A stretch of DNA of 64,000 nt from Aquibacillus albus (GTDB taxonomy: Bacteria > Bacillota > Bacilli > Bacillales > Amphibacillaceae): assembly GCF_016908325.1 (NCBI RefSeq), contig NZ_JAFBDR010000017.1:1-64000 (forward strand), written 5' to 3'. The translations under genes were made by a program, and so were the position numbers. How positions within the stretch are numbered: position 1 is the stretch's first letter; the number at the start of each line of letters is the position of its first letter. Below are positions 16,643 to 25,921 of this stretch, one piece after another. The notes beneath the pieces were generated by a model that was not told the origin of the DNA, ran no database searches, and saw only the letters and a list, made by a program, of their open reading frames with translations.

Positions 16643-17583
16643 GTAGCCTCACTTCCTTCAAAATAACGGTGATAGATTTCATCCAATCCATAATCCTTTT
16701 TGGTTATGTGGTATAGCTTTGCTCCTTCCTGAATAATGGTGTTAGCAATTGTAGGGGTTACATCAAAATCGCAATATATTTCAATGGAATCTCCAAGATT
16801 TTCGAAGCGATTAACACCATTAATTTGGTTTATTTTTTCTATTAAAGCTTGAGAAACAGGCTCTGCTGTCACGTTAATAACTAAGGTGTCCTCAAAAAAT
16901 AACTGTTTTGCTAAACTTTCTATATTTCCTTCCGCCAATAATTTTCCTTTAACAAAGATACCAACGCGATCGCATATTTGCTGAACCTGATGCAGCTGAT
17001 GGGACGAAAGTAAAACAGTAATATTTTCTTGCTCATTAAGCTCCTTGATGAGTTTTAATAATTCTCGAACACCTTCTGGATCAATTCCTAACGTCGGTTC
17101 ATCAAGGATAATAACCTCAGGGTCTTTCATCAAAACATCAGCAAGCCCAAGACGTTGTTTCATCCCGCGTGAATATTTACCAGCTTTTTTATTGGCAGCA
17201 TCAAGTAATCCTACTCTGTATAGAAGGTCCATAGCTCTTTTTTCTGCAACTTGCTTATTCAATCCATTTAAATAGGCAGTGTACACCAAATTTTCAAACC
17301 CAGTCATTTGTTCATAAAATCCTAGATCGTCAGGTAAGTACCCTACCCTTCCTTTTACTTCTAATGGATAGCGGGTAGAATTCATGCCACAAACTTTAAC
17401 TCCTCCGGATGTAGGTTCACTTAATCCTAGCATCATCAATATCGTGGTTGATTTACCTGCACCATTTGGCCCCAATAAACCGAATATTTCTCCTTTTTGA
17501 ATGGTAAGGGATAAGTGGTCGACAGCAAATTGATTATCGTATTTTTTTGTAATCTCATTTAATTCGATAATTGGTTCTCCCAC
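16639..17583 (-). CDS. ABC transporter ATP-binding protein
   Basis: 314 aa. Walker A GLLGPNGAGKST at about 35-46, signature YSRGMKQRLG, Walker B VIILDEPTLGIDP and the H-loop SSHQLHQ are all intact. The C-terminal 90 residues resemble the DUF4162 extension of Nat/CcmA-type exporters. GTG start with GGGAGGAG upstream, two bases after the stop of the NEW3 gene. Energises the permease at 15602. Substrate unknown. Confidence 0.93.
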   Translation of the reverse strand: MGEPIIELNEITKKYDNQFAVDHLSLTIQKGEIFGLLGPNGAGKSTTILMMLGLSEPTSGGVKVCGMNSTRYPLEVKGRVGYLPDDLGFYEQMTGFENLVYTAYLNGLNKQVAEKRAMDLLYRVGLLDAANKKAGKYSRGMKQRLGLADVLMKDPEVIILDEPTLGIDPEGVRELLKLIKELNEQENITVLLSSHQLHQVQQICDRVGIFVKGKLLAEGNIESLAKQLFFEDTLVINVTAEPVSQALIEKINQINGVNRFENLGDSIEIYCDFDVTPTIANTIIQEGAKLYHITKKDYGLDEIYHRYFEGSEAT

Positions 17584-17585
17584 GC

Positions 17586-18743
17586 TTATCTCCTCCCATA
17601 TTTACGAATTAAGTAATACAATCCACCAACAACAGCCAAAATAATGAAAACCCCTATGAATCCCCAGAAGGTTGATGTTTCAACAGATACCCGAAACGCA
17701 GCGTCAGAAGAAGCCTCTGCAGTTTCAGCTGTAAATGTCGTTACATAATCACCAGCAATGGCATCATCAGGTGCTGTTAAGGTAGCTTTAATGGTTTTAC
17801 TTGCACCTGCTTCAAGCTCCGGAATCGTACTCATATCAAATTCTGATTCCCAGTTCGGTGGAGTAGAAGCGGTTATATCAATACTTGATAATTTTGCTGT
17901 TCCGGTATTTTCGACTACTAGATCAATTGTTTTATCATTTCCTGCTGTAATATCTGTACTTAGTCTTCCAGAAGGAGTACTTATTTTAATTTCATAAGAT
18001 CCTGTAATAACGGCTTCTAGTGTAGTGTCAGCTGATGTACTGCCTGTTGCAGCCTGTATAGGTATTTCGTATGTTCCTGCCTTTATATTTTGTGGAGGTG
18101 TTACATCAACAGTTATACTTTTTGATTCATTAGGCTCTAAAGAAACAGATGTCACATTTTTACTACCCGCCTGAAATTGAACACCCCATCCATCAGGTGC
18201 ACCAGAGTTAAGAGCATAGTTTTGTGTATCTGCTGTTCTATTTTTTAAATCTAGACTGTATGAGAATGTCGAGTCAGCGTGTCCCTCTAAGTTTGGCTGT
18301 TCAGATGATAGCTCCGTTTCAAATGTTCCTTGTTCAGATACTGTCGTAAGAAAAGGAAGTGTTGTCAGTGTAGTTCCATTACTTCTGGCAACTAGTACAA
18401 AATGATAGTCAGCTTTTTCAACTTCTAAAGGTACAGATATTTCTAAGTCAATATCTTCTTCGCTATTTGGTTTTATGGATAATTGCCGTATGTCTCGACC
18501 ACTCGCGGTAATTGTATGTTCCCAGCCTTCAGGTAAATTGTTGATTTCAAAGGCGACGTTTTCAATCTGAGAGCTATCATTCATGACAGTAACGGAATAG
18601 TCGATCGTTTCTCCGGGTGTTACAGATAAACCTGTAAATGGTGTAAATAACGTGATGTGTTCTGACGCCATTGTTTTTGTAGGTACAACCGATGTACCCA
18701 GCATGAATAACACGATAAGGACTGTTACGATTCTTTTTAACAT
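17586..18743 (-). CDS. NEW3-domain secreted, membrane-anchored protein
   Basis: 385 aa. N-terminal signal sequence (LIVLFMLGTSVVPTKTMA), then three Ig-like NEW3 repeats of about 105 residues, each with a Pro-Gly-Trp-type turn (LPEGWEH, PDGWGVQ, PPNWESE), and one C-terminal helix (FWGFIGVFIILAVVGGLYYLI) with a basic RKYGRR end. It should be exposed outside and anchored in the membrane. First gene of the operon with the ABC-2 exporter, so it may be an accessory or cargo-holding subunit. Confidence 0.87.
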   Translation of the reverse strand: MLKRIVTVLIVLFMLGTSVVPTKTMASEHITLFTPFTGLSVTPGETIDYSVTVMNDSSQIENVAFEINNLPEGWEHTITASGRDIRQLSIKPNSEEDIDLEISVPLEVEKADYHFVLVARSNGTTLTTLPFLTTVSEQGTFETELSSEQPNLEGHADSTFSYSLDLKNRTADTQNYALNSGAPDGWGVQFQAGSKNVTSVSLEPNESKSITVDVTPPQNIKAGTYEIPIQAATGSTSADTTLEAVITGSYEIKISTPSGRLSTDITAGNDKTIDLVVENTGTAKLSSIDITASTPPNWESEFDMSTIPELEAGASKTIKATLTAPDDAIAGDYVTTFTAETAEASSDAAFRVSVETSTFWGFIGVFIILAVVGGLYYLIRKYGRR

Positions 18744-18878
18744 GATAAAAACCCCCTATTGTTTTTTCATAAATGATACGGAGCACCCTTCAAAATGGAT
18801 TTGCTTTTTTAAAAAAAATTTGTAAAAATTTTATTAAAGCGCGTGTTCAAAAATTGCTCATAGGGAGTGTGAGTGATC

Positions 18879-19451
18879 ATGGATGACAAGCAGGAAAGTG
18901 TCCGTTTGATAGAAGAAATAGGATATGGTTCCCGGGAAGCATTCGATCGTTTTTATGAGATGTTTATTCCTTTTGTTTTTCAAATTGCTTACCAAATTAC
19001 CGGGGATCGTTTAGAAGCGGAAGATGTTTGCCATGATGTTTTTTTAGAAGTCTATCAAAAGAGTGAACAATACAATGCTTCTAAAGGTAGTGTCAAAGCG
19101 TGGCTTGCGGTTAAGACACGAAGCCGTTCTTTAGATCGCTTGCGAAAGAAAAAGGGATTACTTGTTGATCGATTAGAGTTATTCCTAACGAGAGAAGCAA
19201 GTGATGCAGAATTACACGTTCTTTCTCATATTGAAAAGGAAATTGTTTCGGAGGCACTAAAGCATCTACCACAGGATCAACAGAAAGTTATTTATGGCTG
19301 TTATTTTGAAGGCATGACACAACGTGAAATGGCAAGCGAAATGAACCGGCCATTAGGGTCTATTAAGTCTATGATAAGGTATGGGCTTAATAATTTACGT
19401 AAACAAAAGGGGTTGCTTCATTGGACGGGATCAAGTGGAGGTGAAAAGTGA
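18879..19451 (+). CDS. ECF-type RNA polymerase sigma factor
   Basis: 190 aa from ATG at 18879; a GTG at 18873 (MIMDDK) is an equal alternative given GGGAG at 18863. Region 2 includes DRLEAEDVCHDVFLEVYQ and KGSVKAWLAVKTRSRSLDRLRKKK; region 4 has LPQDQQKVIYGCYFEGMTQREMA. Group of SigK/SigM-like factors. It overlaps by one base the anti-sigma gene (TGATG), the usual arrangement. Divergent from the NEW3/ABC operon, which may be its target, by inference. Confidence 0.9.
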   Translation: MDDKQESVRLIEEIGYGSREAFDRFYEMFIPFVFQIAYQITGDRLEAEDVCHDVFLEVYQKSEQYNASKGSVKAWLAVKTRSRSLDRLRKKKGLLVDRLELFLTREASDAELHVLSHIEKEIVSEALKHLPQDQQKVIYGCYFEGMTQREMASEMNRPLGSIKSMIRYGLNNLRKQKGLLHWTGSSGGEK

Positions 19452-20167
19452 TGAGTCTGAAACCGAATAATCACTGTACAGATGAACAAATTATTGATTA
19501 TGTTCTTGGTCACTTGGAACAGGAAAGTAAATTAGAAGTTCAAGGTCACCTTCGTGTTTGTAACGAATGCCAAAAAAAGTTAGATGAGTGGGACTATCTA
19601 ATGAATGACTCCGAAAAGGTTCAGCCGTCTTCCTTTGTGAAGCAGCGTCTTGATAAAGAGATTACAATGTTTCCAAAGCCAAGTAAGTCCCCGAATACAA
19701 AAAAGGTATTTGCATTGATTAGTAATATTGCAGTTTTATTTTTATGTATGAGCTTATATTGGAATATGAGAACCCAAGATTTGACGTATGAAGTTGCCCA
19801 AAATGATGATGTTAAACCCGATATAGTAGTGAGACAGCCAGAAACAAGTAGACTGGACATTGTACCACTGACAAACTTCAATGATATGGAAGGCAATGTA
19901 TGGATTAATGATGCTACAAACGAAGTATTAGTTGAAGTCAATGGATTAACCCAACTAAGTGCCAATGACTATCAGTTGTGGGTGATCCATTCTAATAATC
20001 AGTTTAACACCGAAGTATTAGAGCTACAGGATGGTTCAGTTAGAGTTTATTATAAAAGTCCAAATGTGGCACAATTAAAAGTAATTAAGGCGAGTATTGA
20101 ACCAGTAGGTGGCAGCAGAGTTCCAATCGGACCAGAAACGTTTTATGTAAATGTGAACCAAGATTAA
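19451..20167 (+). CDS. Anti-sigma factor, ZAS plus RskA-like C-terminus
   Basis: 238 aa from ATG at 19451, with GGAGGTGAAAAGTG upstream. The N-terminus has the zinc-binding anti-sigma pattern HLRVCNECQKKL (H-x3-C-x2-C, about 36-46). One membrane helix follows (about 93-110, VFALISNIAVLFLCMSL), then an extracellular RskA-type domain ending GPETFYVNVNQ. It should hold the ECF factor at the membrane until a surface signal, probably by regulated proteolysis in the known family. Confidence 0.88.
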   Translation: MSLKPNNHCTDEQIIDYVLGHLEQESKLEVQGHLRVCNECQKKLDEWDYLMNDSEKVQPSSFVKQRLDKEITMFPKPSKSPNTKKVFALISNIAVLFLCMSLYWNMRTQDLTYEVAQNDDVKPDIVVRQPETSRLDIVPLTNFNDMEGNVWINDATNEVLVEVNGLTQLSANDYQLWVIHSNNQFNTEVLELQDGSVRVYYKSPNVAQLKVIKASIEPVGGSRVPIGPETFYVNVNQD

Positions 20168-20229
20168 ATGTGTTATCTTTTAAGTGAACATCCCTTTAAG
20201 GGGGTGGACAATAAGTTGGAGGTGTATGC

Positions 20230-20457
20230 ATGGCTGATATAAAATTTGAAATTGTGAAATCATTTGGAGCTATTTCTGAGTCACCAAAAGGGTGGCACAA
20301 GGAGTTAAATTTAATAAGCTGGAATAATCGAGAGCCCAAATATGATTTGCGAGATTGGTCACCAGATCATGAAAAAATGGGAAAGGGAATCACCTTATCA
20401 AAAGAAGAAGTACAGAACTTAAAGCAATTACTTAAAAATGCAGTAGATGAATCTTGA
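20230..20457 (+). CDS. YdbC family protein (PC4-like)
   Basis: 75 aa. KGWHKELNLISWNNREPKYDLRDWSPDHEKMGKG is the family's conserved core split across positions 20-55, related to the PC4 single-stranded DNA-binding fold (PF02229). Small cytosolic protein of unknown role. ATG follows GGAGGTGTATGC. Terminator at 20527. Confidence 0.85.
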   Translation: MADIKFEIVKSFGAISESPKGWHKELNLISWNNREPKYDLRDWSPDHEKMGKGITLSKEEVQNLKQLLKNAVDES

Positions 20458-20526
20458 ACAAACGTTTGAACAAATGCTTACGATTGCCAGCGGGTAAAGT
20501 AAAAAATAGGATAATAAACGAATGAT

Positions 20527-20557
20527 GAAAAACCGGGCGGGTCTTGCCCGGTTTTTC
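20527..20557 (+). terminator. Terminator after ydbC-like gene
   Basis: AAAACCGGGC/GCCCGGTTTT around GGGTCTT, T-run. Confidence 0.9.
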
Positions 20558-20646
20558 TAATATATGATATTGGTCCATCCGAACCATTATGGGTATTCGT
20601 ACATTAGAGGGATTTTTAACATGTGTTTTTCTTGACAGCAGTAATA

Positions 20647-20994
20647 TTAATCATCACAGGTGAACGATGCTGAAATAACTTTTCTGTCATTTATTAAAGG
20701 ATGAATGGTTTTGGTCAGAAGGATAAGTTCGTTATCATCTTTCACTTTGCTTTGAATTTCTTGATAATGTGATTCATTACGAAAAACAGTTTGTCGTAAT
20801 AGAACACTTTCTTCGATTTCTGCATTTAGCATCGTGAATAATTGATGATCATTCTTATATTCTGTTACAGCGGTATACGTTTTATCTTCCAATGTACCAT
20901 AACCCATCATGATTTCGGCAACCTGTTGTCTTAACTCTAGAAATGCAGGTATGTTTTCTTTTTGGATAAGGTAAAAATAAATGTTGGTGTACAT
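20647..20994 (-). CDS. Small DUF1428-like protein
   Basis: 115 aa, no signal peptide or membrane helix. The start MYTNIYFYLIQKENIPAFLEL, the central GTLED region and the C-terminal NDRKVISASF follow the beta-alpha pattern of the DUF1428 dimeric alpha/beta barrel, but identity to that family looks low. Function unknown. Single gene facing crr. Confidence 0.55.
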   Translation of the reverse strand: MYTNIYFYLIQKENIPAFLELRQQVAEIMMGYGTLEDKTYTAVTEYKNDHQLFTMLNAEIEESVLLRQTVFRNESHYQEIQSKVKDDNELILLTKTIHPLINDRKVISASFTCDD

Positions 20995-21263
20995 AATTTC
21001 ACCCTTTCTGAGGAGTAATAAGAGAAAGTCCTAAAAAGAACGCATGTATCAATCGCATGAATGACGGACTTTTTACTCCTGGTTGAGCTCACCTTAACAT
21101 CCACTATATGCATTTTGTCATCTGATGTGAGTGTCCACTCAAAAGTAGCGACTTTTGGCATATGTCTAGGTGTTAGCTTGCATTTTAAATGATTGACAAA
21201 CTTGTATATACAAGGTTAGTATTTAATAAGTCAATGGAGGATTACTAAAAGGGAGGAAACCTT

Positions 21264-21746
21264 GTGTTTAAAAAATTATTTGGAAAACGCCCGACAGAAG
21301 ATACGGTATTAGCACCTGTAACGGGCGATTTAGTTGAGATAACAGAAGTACCGGACCCAACTTTTTCTCAAAAAATGATGGGTGATGGCGTTGCGATTAA
21401 GCCAACAAAAGGTGAGGTTGTTTCGCCGGTTAAGGGGAAAATTGTTCAATTGTTCCCAACGAAGCATGCAGTTGGGATTGAGTCTGAATCTGGTGTAGAG
21501 TATTTAATTCATATTGGATTAGAAACAGTTAGTTTAAATGGTGAAGGCTTTGAAGCACATGTGAACCAAGGAGATAAGGTTTCAGCAGGCGACTTGTTGA
21601 TTTCATTTGACCTTGATGTGATAGCAGAAAAAGCAGAATCCACAATCACACCAGTTGTAATCACGAATGATGTAACGTCAATAGACAGTGTTGCTCCTCA
21701 GAGTGTTGATGCTGGAAACACCCAAATTATGACAGTTGTTAAATAA
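21264..21746 (+). CDS. crr: PTS glucose-family EIIA component
   Basis: 160 aa. Phosphocarrier of the phosphoenolpyruvate sugar phosphotransferase system. The phosphorylated His lies in YLIHIGLETVSLNG, and TKHAVGIESESG holds the partner His. TGDLVEITEVPDPTFSQKMMG is the typical N-terminus. Stand-alone EIIA similar to B. subtilis YpqE. The C-terminal 20 residues are an unusual low-complexity extension. GTG start, AAGGGAGGAAACC upstream. Single gene with terminator. Confidence 0.93.
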   Translation: MFKKLFGKRPTEDTVLAPVTGDLVEITEVPDPTFSQKMMGDGVAIKPTKGEVVSPVKGKIVQLFPTKHAVGIESESGVEYLIHIGLETVSLNGEGFEAHVNQGDKVSAGDLLISFDLDVIAEKAESTITPVVITNDVTSIDSVAPQSVDAGNTQIMTVVK

Positions 21747-21786
21747 AAAATGAAGGGACACGTGGTGTGCTCCCTTCATTTTTTAT
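21745..21786. terminator. Bidirectional terminator crr/mreBH
   Basis: AAAAAATGAAGGGA...TCCCTTCATTTTTT stem; overlaps both gene ends. Confidence 0.88.
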
Positions 21787-22790
21787 TTTACTGCTTTTTG
21801 TAGTTTATGAATCATTTTCAGCGATCTTCCTGTTCCAATTGCCACTGATTCAAGGGGATTCGGTGCTAACTGGACAGGAACATAAATCTCATTAGCAAGC
21901 CATTCTTGCATCCCTTTTATTAAGGCACCGCCTCCGGTTAATGTTACACCTTGATCAACGATATCCCCACTTAGTTCGGGTGGGCAATTTTCTAATGTGT
22001 TATGAACGGTATCTAATATAGATTCAAGCGATTCACGAATAGCCTGTTGAACTTGAGTAGACGTCACCGTTATCGTTTTCGGAAGTCCTGTCACGAGGTC
22101 TCTGCCTCGTACTTCCATTGACTCTTCCTCGTGCTCAATTAAGGCATGCCCGATTTCCATTTTGATATTCTCCGCAGTTCTTTCCCCGATTAGAACATTA
22201 AATTCTTTCCTAACAAATTGGGTAATATCTTCGTCCATTTTGTCGCCGCCCACTCTAACTGACTCGCTGGACACAACACCACCGAAAGAAATAATTGCGA
22301 CCTCACTTGTTCCGCCACCAATATCGACAATCACACTAGCAATTGGTTCGTCTACAGGAAGATCAGCACCGATTGCAGCCGCAATTGGTTCTTCAATCAG
22401 GTGTACTTGCTTTGCACCAAAGCTCTTGACGGCGTTATGAATAGCTCTTCTTTCAACCGTTGTACTTCCTGATGGTGTACAAACCACTACCGTTGGCTTA
22501 CGCATCGATACACCTATTTTTTTACTTACCTTTTTTAAGATTTCCTTGAGCATTTGAGCGGTTATATCATAGTCTGCGATTACGCCATCTTTTAAAGGGC
22601 GGATTGGTATGATGTTTCGTGGGGTTTTACCAACCATTTCTTTTGCTTCAGAACCAACTGCCACCACTTGATTGGTGTTTGTATCTATTGCAACTACAGA
22701 CGGCTCATTTAAAACAATTCCTTTTGTTTTTGTATAGACGAGTGTATTGGCCGTTCCTAAATCTATTCCAATTTCTGCATTTCCAAACAT
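21783..22790 (-). CDS. mreBH: Rod-shape-determining actin homologue MreBH
   Basis: 335 aa, exactly the length of B. subtilis MreBH and closely aligned ([70 protein letters not shown]). MreB-family filaments direct cell wall synthesis along the side wall; MreBH is linked to LytE positioning in B. subtilis. ATP-binding motifs [15 protein letters not shown] and LTGGGALI are intact. ATG with GGAGG upstream. Single gene. Confidence 0.95.
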   Translation of the reverse strand: MFGNAEIGIDLGTANTLVYTKTKGIVLNEPSVVAIDTNTNQVVAVGSEAKEMVGKTPRNIIPIRPLKDGVIADYDITAQMLKEILKKVSKKIGVSMRKPTVVVCTPSGSTTVERRAIHNAVKSFGAKQVHLIEEPIAAAIGADLPVDEPIASVIVDIGGGTSEVAIISFGGVVSSESVRVGGDKMDEDITQFVRKEFNVLIGERTAENIKMEIGHALIEHEEESMEVRGRDLVTGLPKTITVTSTQVQQAIRESLESILDTVHNTLENCPPELSGDIVDQGVTLTGGGALIKGMQEWLANEIYVPVQLAPNPLESVAIGTGRSLKMIHKLQKAVK

Positions 22791-22956
22791 GTTTGTTCCT
22801 CCATCGATGTAGATTTCCTATCTATAGCATTTCTCCATTTTACTAATATTTATGGGGGTAGCGCTAATAGTAAAAAATGGAATAGGCTGTTTTCTGAAAA
22901 ATTGTTCCTTTTGAATACGACTAAACTTTAAAAAGCTATAATGCGTAACAAACGAT

Positions 22957-23327
22957 AAATGCGACATACAGTGAAATTAAAATGAGTGCTAGGATATCGC
23001 TTCGGCAGAATACTTCGCTTTCCGCGGGCACGGCCTCAGCCTCCTCAGAAGCAAAGAACGCTTCTTGCGGGGTCTTCGGACACGTGCTGTTCCCGCAGGA
23101 GTCTGCGTATTCTGCCTACGCTAAAAGCGATTCTTCGATTAACGCTAAATTTACGTACGTAGAATGGTTTTTAGCTTTTCACAAAGGACAAGGAAAGCAC
23201 AGACACTATTATATCGCACATAAGAAATTGGTTATATTTTCGAGGACTCTACGTGTTTTTCCGCAGCTTAGATTAGCACTCATCTTATATAGGATGGAAG
23301 TTGTCACGATAATGTTATGTCGCATTA
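22957..23327. repeat. MITE-like palindromic element
   Basis: Imperfect terminal inverted repeats: AATGCGACATA...AATGAGTGCTA at the left and the complement of AATGCGACATAAC...AGATGAGTGCTA at the right, with unequal spacers. A second nested palindrome (22996-23131) pairs ATCGCTT with AAGCGAT and GGCAGAATAC with GTATTCTGCC. Its core (CGCTTTCCGCGGGCACGG, CCCGCAGGAGTCTGCG) is a repeat family I recall from Bacillaceae genomes. A 133-codon frame across it is not a gene. No transposase is present, so it would need one in trans. Confidence 0.7.
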
Positions 23328-23401
23328 TGTGTCAACTGTGTCATAAAAACAACAAAGAATACGAAATGATTCAAAACTTATAAGTCAGAGTTAAGAGTAT
23401 T

Positions 23402-23434
23402 AAAAAAAGCAGGAATAGAGTCCTGCTTTTACAT
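23402..23434. terminator. Terminator after yflJ-like gene
   Basis: AAAAGCAGGA/TCCTGCTTTT stem with A and T tracts; orientation suits the minus-strand small gene. Confidence 0.85.
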
Positions 23435-23449
23435 TTATAAAGGAAGGTT

Positions 23450-23581
23450 TTATTCTTCTTTTTCTTCTAATAGGTTTGCAAGCACATATTTTTTGTAGCG
23501 TTCAATCTTACGTCCTTCGAGGCGGCGAATCCCTTTACTTTTTAGTTGCTCTACATACCATCCTTTGCTTCCTACATGCAT
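23450..23581 (-). CDS. yflJ: DUF2639 family small protein (YflJ-like)
   Basis: 43 aa: MHVGSKGWYVEQLKSKGI at the start and GRKIERYKKYVLANLL after it match the DUF2639 family, including B. subtilis YflJ. ATG at 23581 follows GGGAGAGG. The gene is divergent from the MOSC gene, the same neighbours as yflJ and yflK in B. subtilis, which supports the call. Function unknown; basic and Tyr-rich. Confidence 0.85.
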   Translation of the reverse strand: MHVGSKGWYVEQLKSKGIRRLEGRKIERYKKYVLANLLEEKEE

Positions 23582-23731
23582 TCCTATCATCCTCTCCCTA
23601 TAGTTATAAAAATTTCACAATCGGTATTGTAACATCTGTATTTCTTGATTTAAACCGTGAAGCATACAGAAGTATTTGATATTATATAAGTATTCAAGGA
23701 GAAGTGTGACGATGCGGAGGGGCAGATTATT

Positions 23732-24376
23732 ATGAAATATCAAATTTTATCTCTAAATATTGGTGAACCAACAAAGCACATAATTAATGGGAAAGAGCTA
23801 CATACTGGTTTTATAAAAACTTCGGTTAATCACCCCATTTGGCTAAGTAAAACAGGATTTGAGGGTGATGGTCAAGCAGACATGAAAAATCACGGTGGGG
23901 AGGATAAGGCGCTATTAATGTATCCTTATCAGCACTATAACTATTGGCAAGAACGTTATAATCGAAAATTCCAGCAACCTTCCTTTGGTGAAAACATTAC
24001 AGTAGAAGATTTAACCGAGGAAAATGTCCATCTAGGTGACATATATACTATTGGTGAAGCGGTTGTACAGGTTTCTCAGCCGAGACAGCCTTGCTATAAA
24101 ATTGCAGAAGTTCACCAAATAAAGGATATTCCAGCTGTTGTTACAGAGACAGGATTTAGTGGATATTATTTTCGAGTCTTACAGGAAGGCTACGTTTCTC
24201 CAGATGATCAAGTTGAATTAATAGAAGAAGACACATCTAAAATTAGTATTTCTTTTGTACAAGAAACCCTATTTCATCAACGTGAGAATACAGAAAGAAT
24301 AAAACAAATTTTAAGCAATGAAGCGATTGCTCCCTCCTTACGAAAAACGTTTGAAAAGCGCTTAAAGGCTATTTAA
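23732..24376 (+). CDS. yflK: MOSC domain-containing protein (YflK/YiiM-like)
   Basis: 214 aa. MOSC core with DGQADMKNHGGEDKALLMYP and SFGENITVEDLTEENVHLGD; the conserved Cys is in QPRQPCYKI (about 130). Such proteins bind molybdenum cofactor, and YiiM reduces N-hydroxylated compounds. The C-terminal 3-alpha domain is present. ATG follows GGAGGGG. Gene order with yflJ is as in B. subtilis. Confidence 0.92.
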   Translation: MKYQILSLNIGEPTKHIINGKELHTGFIKTSVNHPIWLSKTGFEGDGQADMKNHGGEDKALLMYPYQHYNYWQERYNRKFQQPSFGENITVEDLTEENVHLGDIYTIGEAVVQVSQPRQPCYKIAEVHQIKDIPAVVTETGFSGYYFRVLQEGYVSPDDQVELIEEDTSKISISFVQETLFHQRENTERIKQILSNEAIAPSLRKTFEKRLKAI

Positions 24377-24502
24377 TTGATGATGTTTAAATGAATGATA
24401 CCTGAGTCAATTTCATCATTACAATATCAAGCCATATGTCAACCTAATGGCGGTAAATAAGTATTGTGAAATTGATTAACCTAAAAAGTTAGGGTGTGAA
24501 TA

Positions 24503-24901
24503 ATGGATTTTGTCAGTTTAATGGCAGAAGAGAAAATTAAAAAAGCGATCGAAGAAGGAGATCTTGACAACTTACCTGGAAAGGGAAAACCTCTAAAGCT
24601 GGAGGACATTTCAGCTATTCCAGAGGATTTACGAACAAGCTACCATATGATGAAAAATTCTGGTTATTTACCAGAAGAAGTAAAAGTAAACAAGGAGCTA
24701 GTGTCATTAAGGGAGCTTATAAATGCTTGTAAGGACGACACAGAAAAGGCAGAGCTTGAAAAAAAATTAACGGAAAAAGAACTGCAGTTTAAACTTTTAA
24801 TGGAAAAAACGAAACGTAATCAGACTAGTGCTTATCGAAAGTATAGTGGGAAAATAAATAAACTGTTTGGAGAAAACTACGGTGCTTCGTTCCATAAGTA
24901 A
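24503..24901 (+). CDS. DUF1992 family protein (DnaJ C28-like)
   Basis: 132 aa. LMAEEKIKKAIEEGDLDNLPGKGKPL is the hallmark start of DUF1992, also called the DNAJC28 conserved domain, though no J domain is present. The remainder is charged and helical, likely coiled-coil (about 75-110). Cytosolic, role unknown. ATG at 24503 follows AGGGTGTG. The next gene starts 13 bp downstream, so the two are probably co-transcribed. Confidence 0.87.
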   Translation: MDFVSLMAEEKIKKAIEEGDLDNLPGKGKPLKLEDISAIPEDLRTSYHMMKNSGYLPEEVKVNKELVSLRELINACKDDTEKAELEKKLTEKELQFKLLMEKTKRNQTSAYRKYSGKINKLFGENYGASFHK

Positions 24902-24914
24902 GAGGTGATTCGTA

Positions 24915-25586
24915 ATGTGTGGACGGTTTACAATGAATGCAAGTGAATTAGAAATATTACAGTCATTTGATCTAGAAGGAGAGTTAATATCCTTTGAACC
25001 AAGGTATAACATCGCCCCTGGTCAAAAGGTACTTGCAATCATCCATGATGGGGAGAAAAAAAGAGCGGGTTTTCTACGATGGGGTCTTGTTCCTTTTTGG
25101 GCAAAAGACCCTAAAATTGGCTATAAGATGATCAATGCAAGAAGTGAATCAGCACATGAGAAGCCAAGTTTTAAGGGGTTGATGGCTTCGAAACGTTGTT
25201 TAATCGTTGCAGATAGCTTTTATGAATGGCAAAAAAATGAACAGGGGAAGCAGCCAAAGCGAATAGCACTTACTGATCGAAAGCTATTTGCGTTTGCTGG
25301 CCTGTGGGACAAATGGGATAATGAAGGAGAGCGGTTATTTACCTGTACCATTTTGACGAAACAGGCCAATGACTTTATGCGGCCAATTCATGACCGGATG
25401 CCTGTCATCCTACCTAAGGAAAAAGAAGATCAATGGATTGAACCAATGAAACGGAAGCCAACTGAAGTTCATGAATTCCTAACCAATCTATCAATAGAGA
25501 ATTTAGAAGCCTACAATGTGAGTAACTATGTTAATTCAGCTAAAAATGAAGGGGTCCAATGTATTGAACCCTTGATTGACGAATAG
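24915..25586 (+). CDS. SOS response-associated peptidase (YedK/HMCES family)
   Basis: 223 aa. Cys2 of MCGRFTM is the catalytic residue that, in this family, forms a thiazolidine link with abasic sites in single-stranded DNA. Further conserved elements are PRYNIAPGQ, RWGLVPFWAKD, NARSES, FYEWQ and the His in IHDRMPVIL. It protects replication forks from abasic lesions. ATG follows AGAGGTGATTCGT. Terminator downstream. Confidence 0.94.
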   Translation: MCGRFTMNASELEILQSFDLEGELISFEPRYNIAPGQKVLAIIHDGEKKRAGFLRWGLVPFWAKDPKIGYKMINARSESAHEKPSFKGLMASKRCLIVADSFYEWQKNEQGKQPKRIALTDRKLFAFAGLWDKWDNEGERLFTCTILTKQANDFMRPIHDRMPVILPKEKEDQWIEPMKRKPTEVHEFLTNLSIENLEAYNVSNYVNSAKNEGVQCIEPLIDE

Positions 25587-25606
25587 TAATTAGATATTGT
25601 TAATAA

Positions 25607-25637
25607 ATCAGGGATTAGATTAAATCTAGTCCCTTTG
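25607..25637 (+). terminator. Terminator after YedK-type gene
   Basis: AGGGATTAGATT pairs with AATCTAGTCCCT, with T-rich tail. Confidence 0.8.
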
Positions 25638-25921
25638 TTTATATAACATCATTTTCCTGATTACATATAATTTCCTTGACCATTAACGAATGCAGACAAA
25701 TTTCCAAAAATATGAAGACATACATGGTATACTAAAAACATATTCTAAATTACCTTCCGATCAAAATCTTGAATTGGAAGGTTTTGTTATAATAGTTTGA
25801 TAAATTTACGTTGCCTTCATATTGTGATGGTATACTAAGGATTTATAATGAGTATTATTTGTAAAGTTGGCTCGTATTTAAAATGGACGAAGGAAAATAG
25901 CGCAAAAAGGAGTGAAAACCA
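25638..25921 (+). other. Intergenic region with hairpin and extended -10 boxes
   Basis: 284 bp. TGGTATACTA occurs at 25732-25741 and again as TGGTATACTAAGG at about 25828. Between them ACCTTCC/GGAAGGT with a T-rich tail (25752-25790) looks like a short-transcript terminator. A tiny RNA of about 50 nt could be made here, but nothing else supports one. Confidence 0.35.

Noticed and set aside
20937-21161. 74-codon minus-strand frame
   Set aside because: It overlaps the start of the DUF1428-like gene in another frame, lacks a ribosome binding site and has no recognisable family.
22982-23383. 133-codon frame on the + strand
   Set aside because: It lies wholly inside the palindromic repeat element and its sequence is explained by the repeat; no ribosome binding site.
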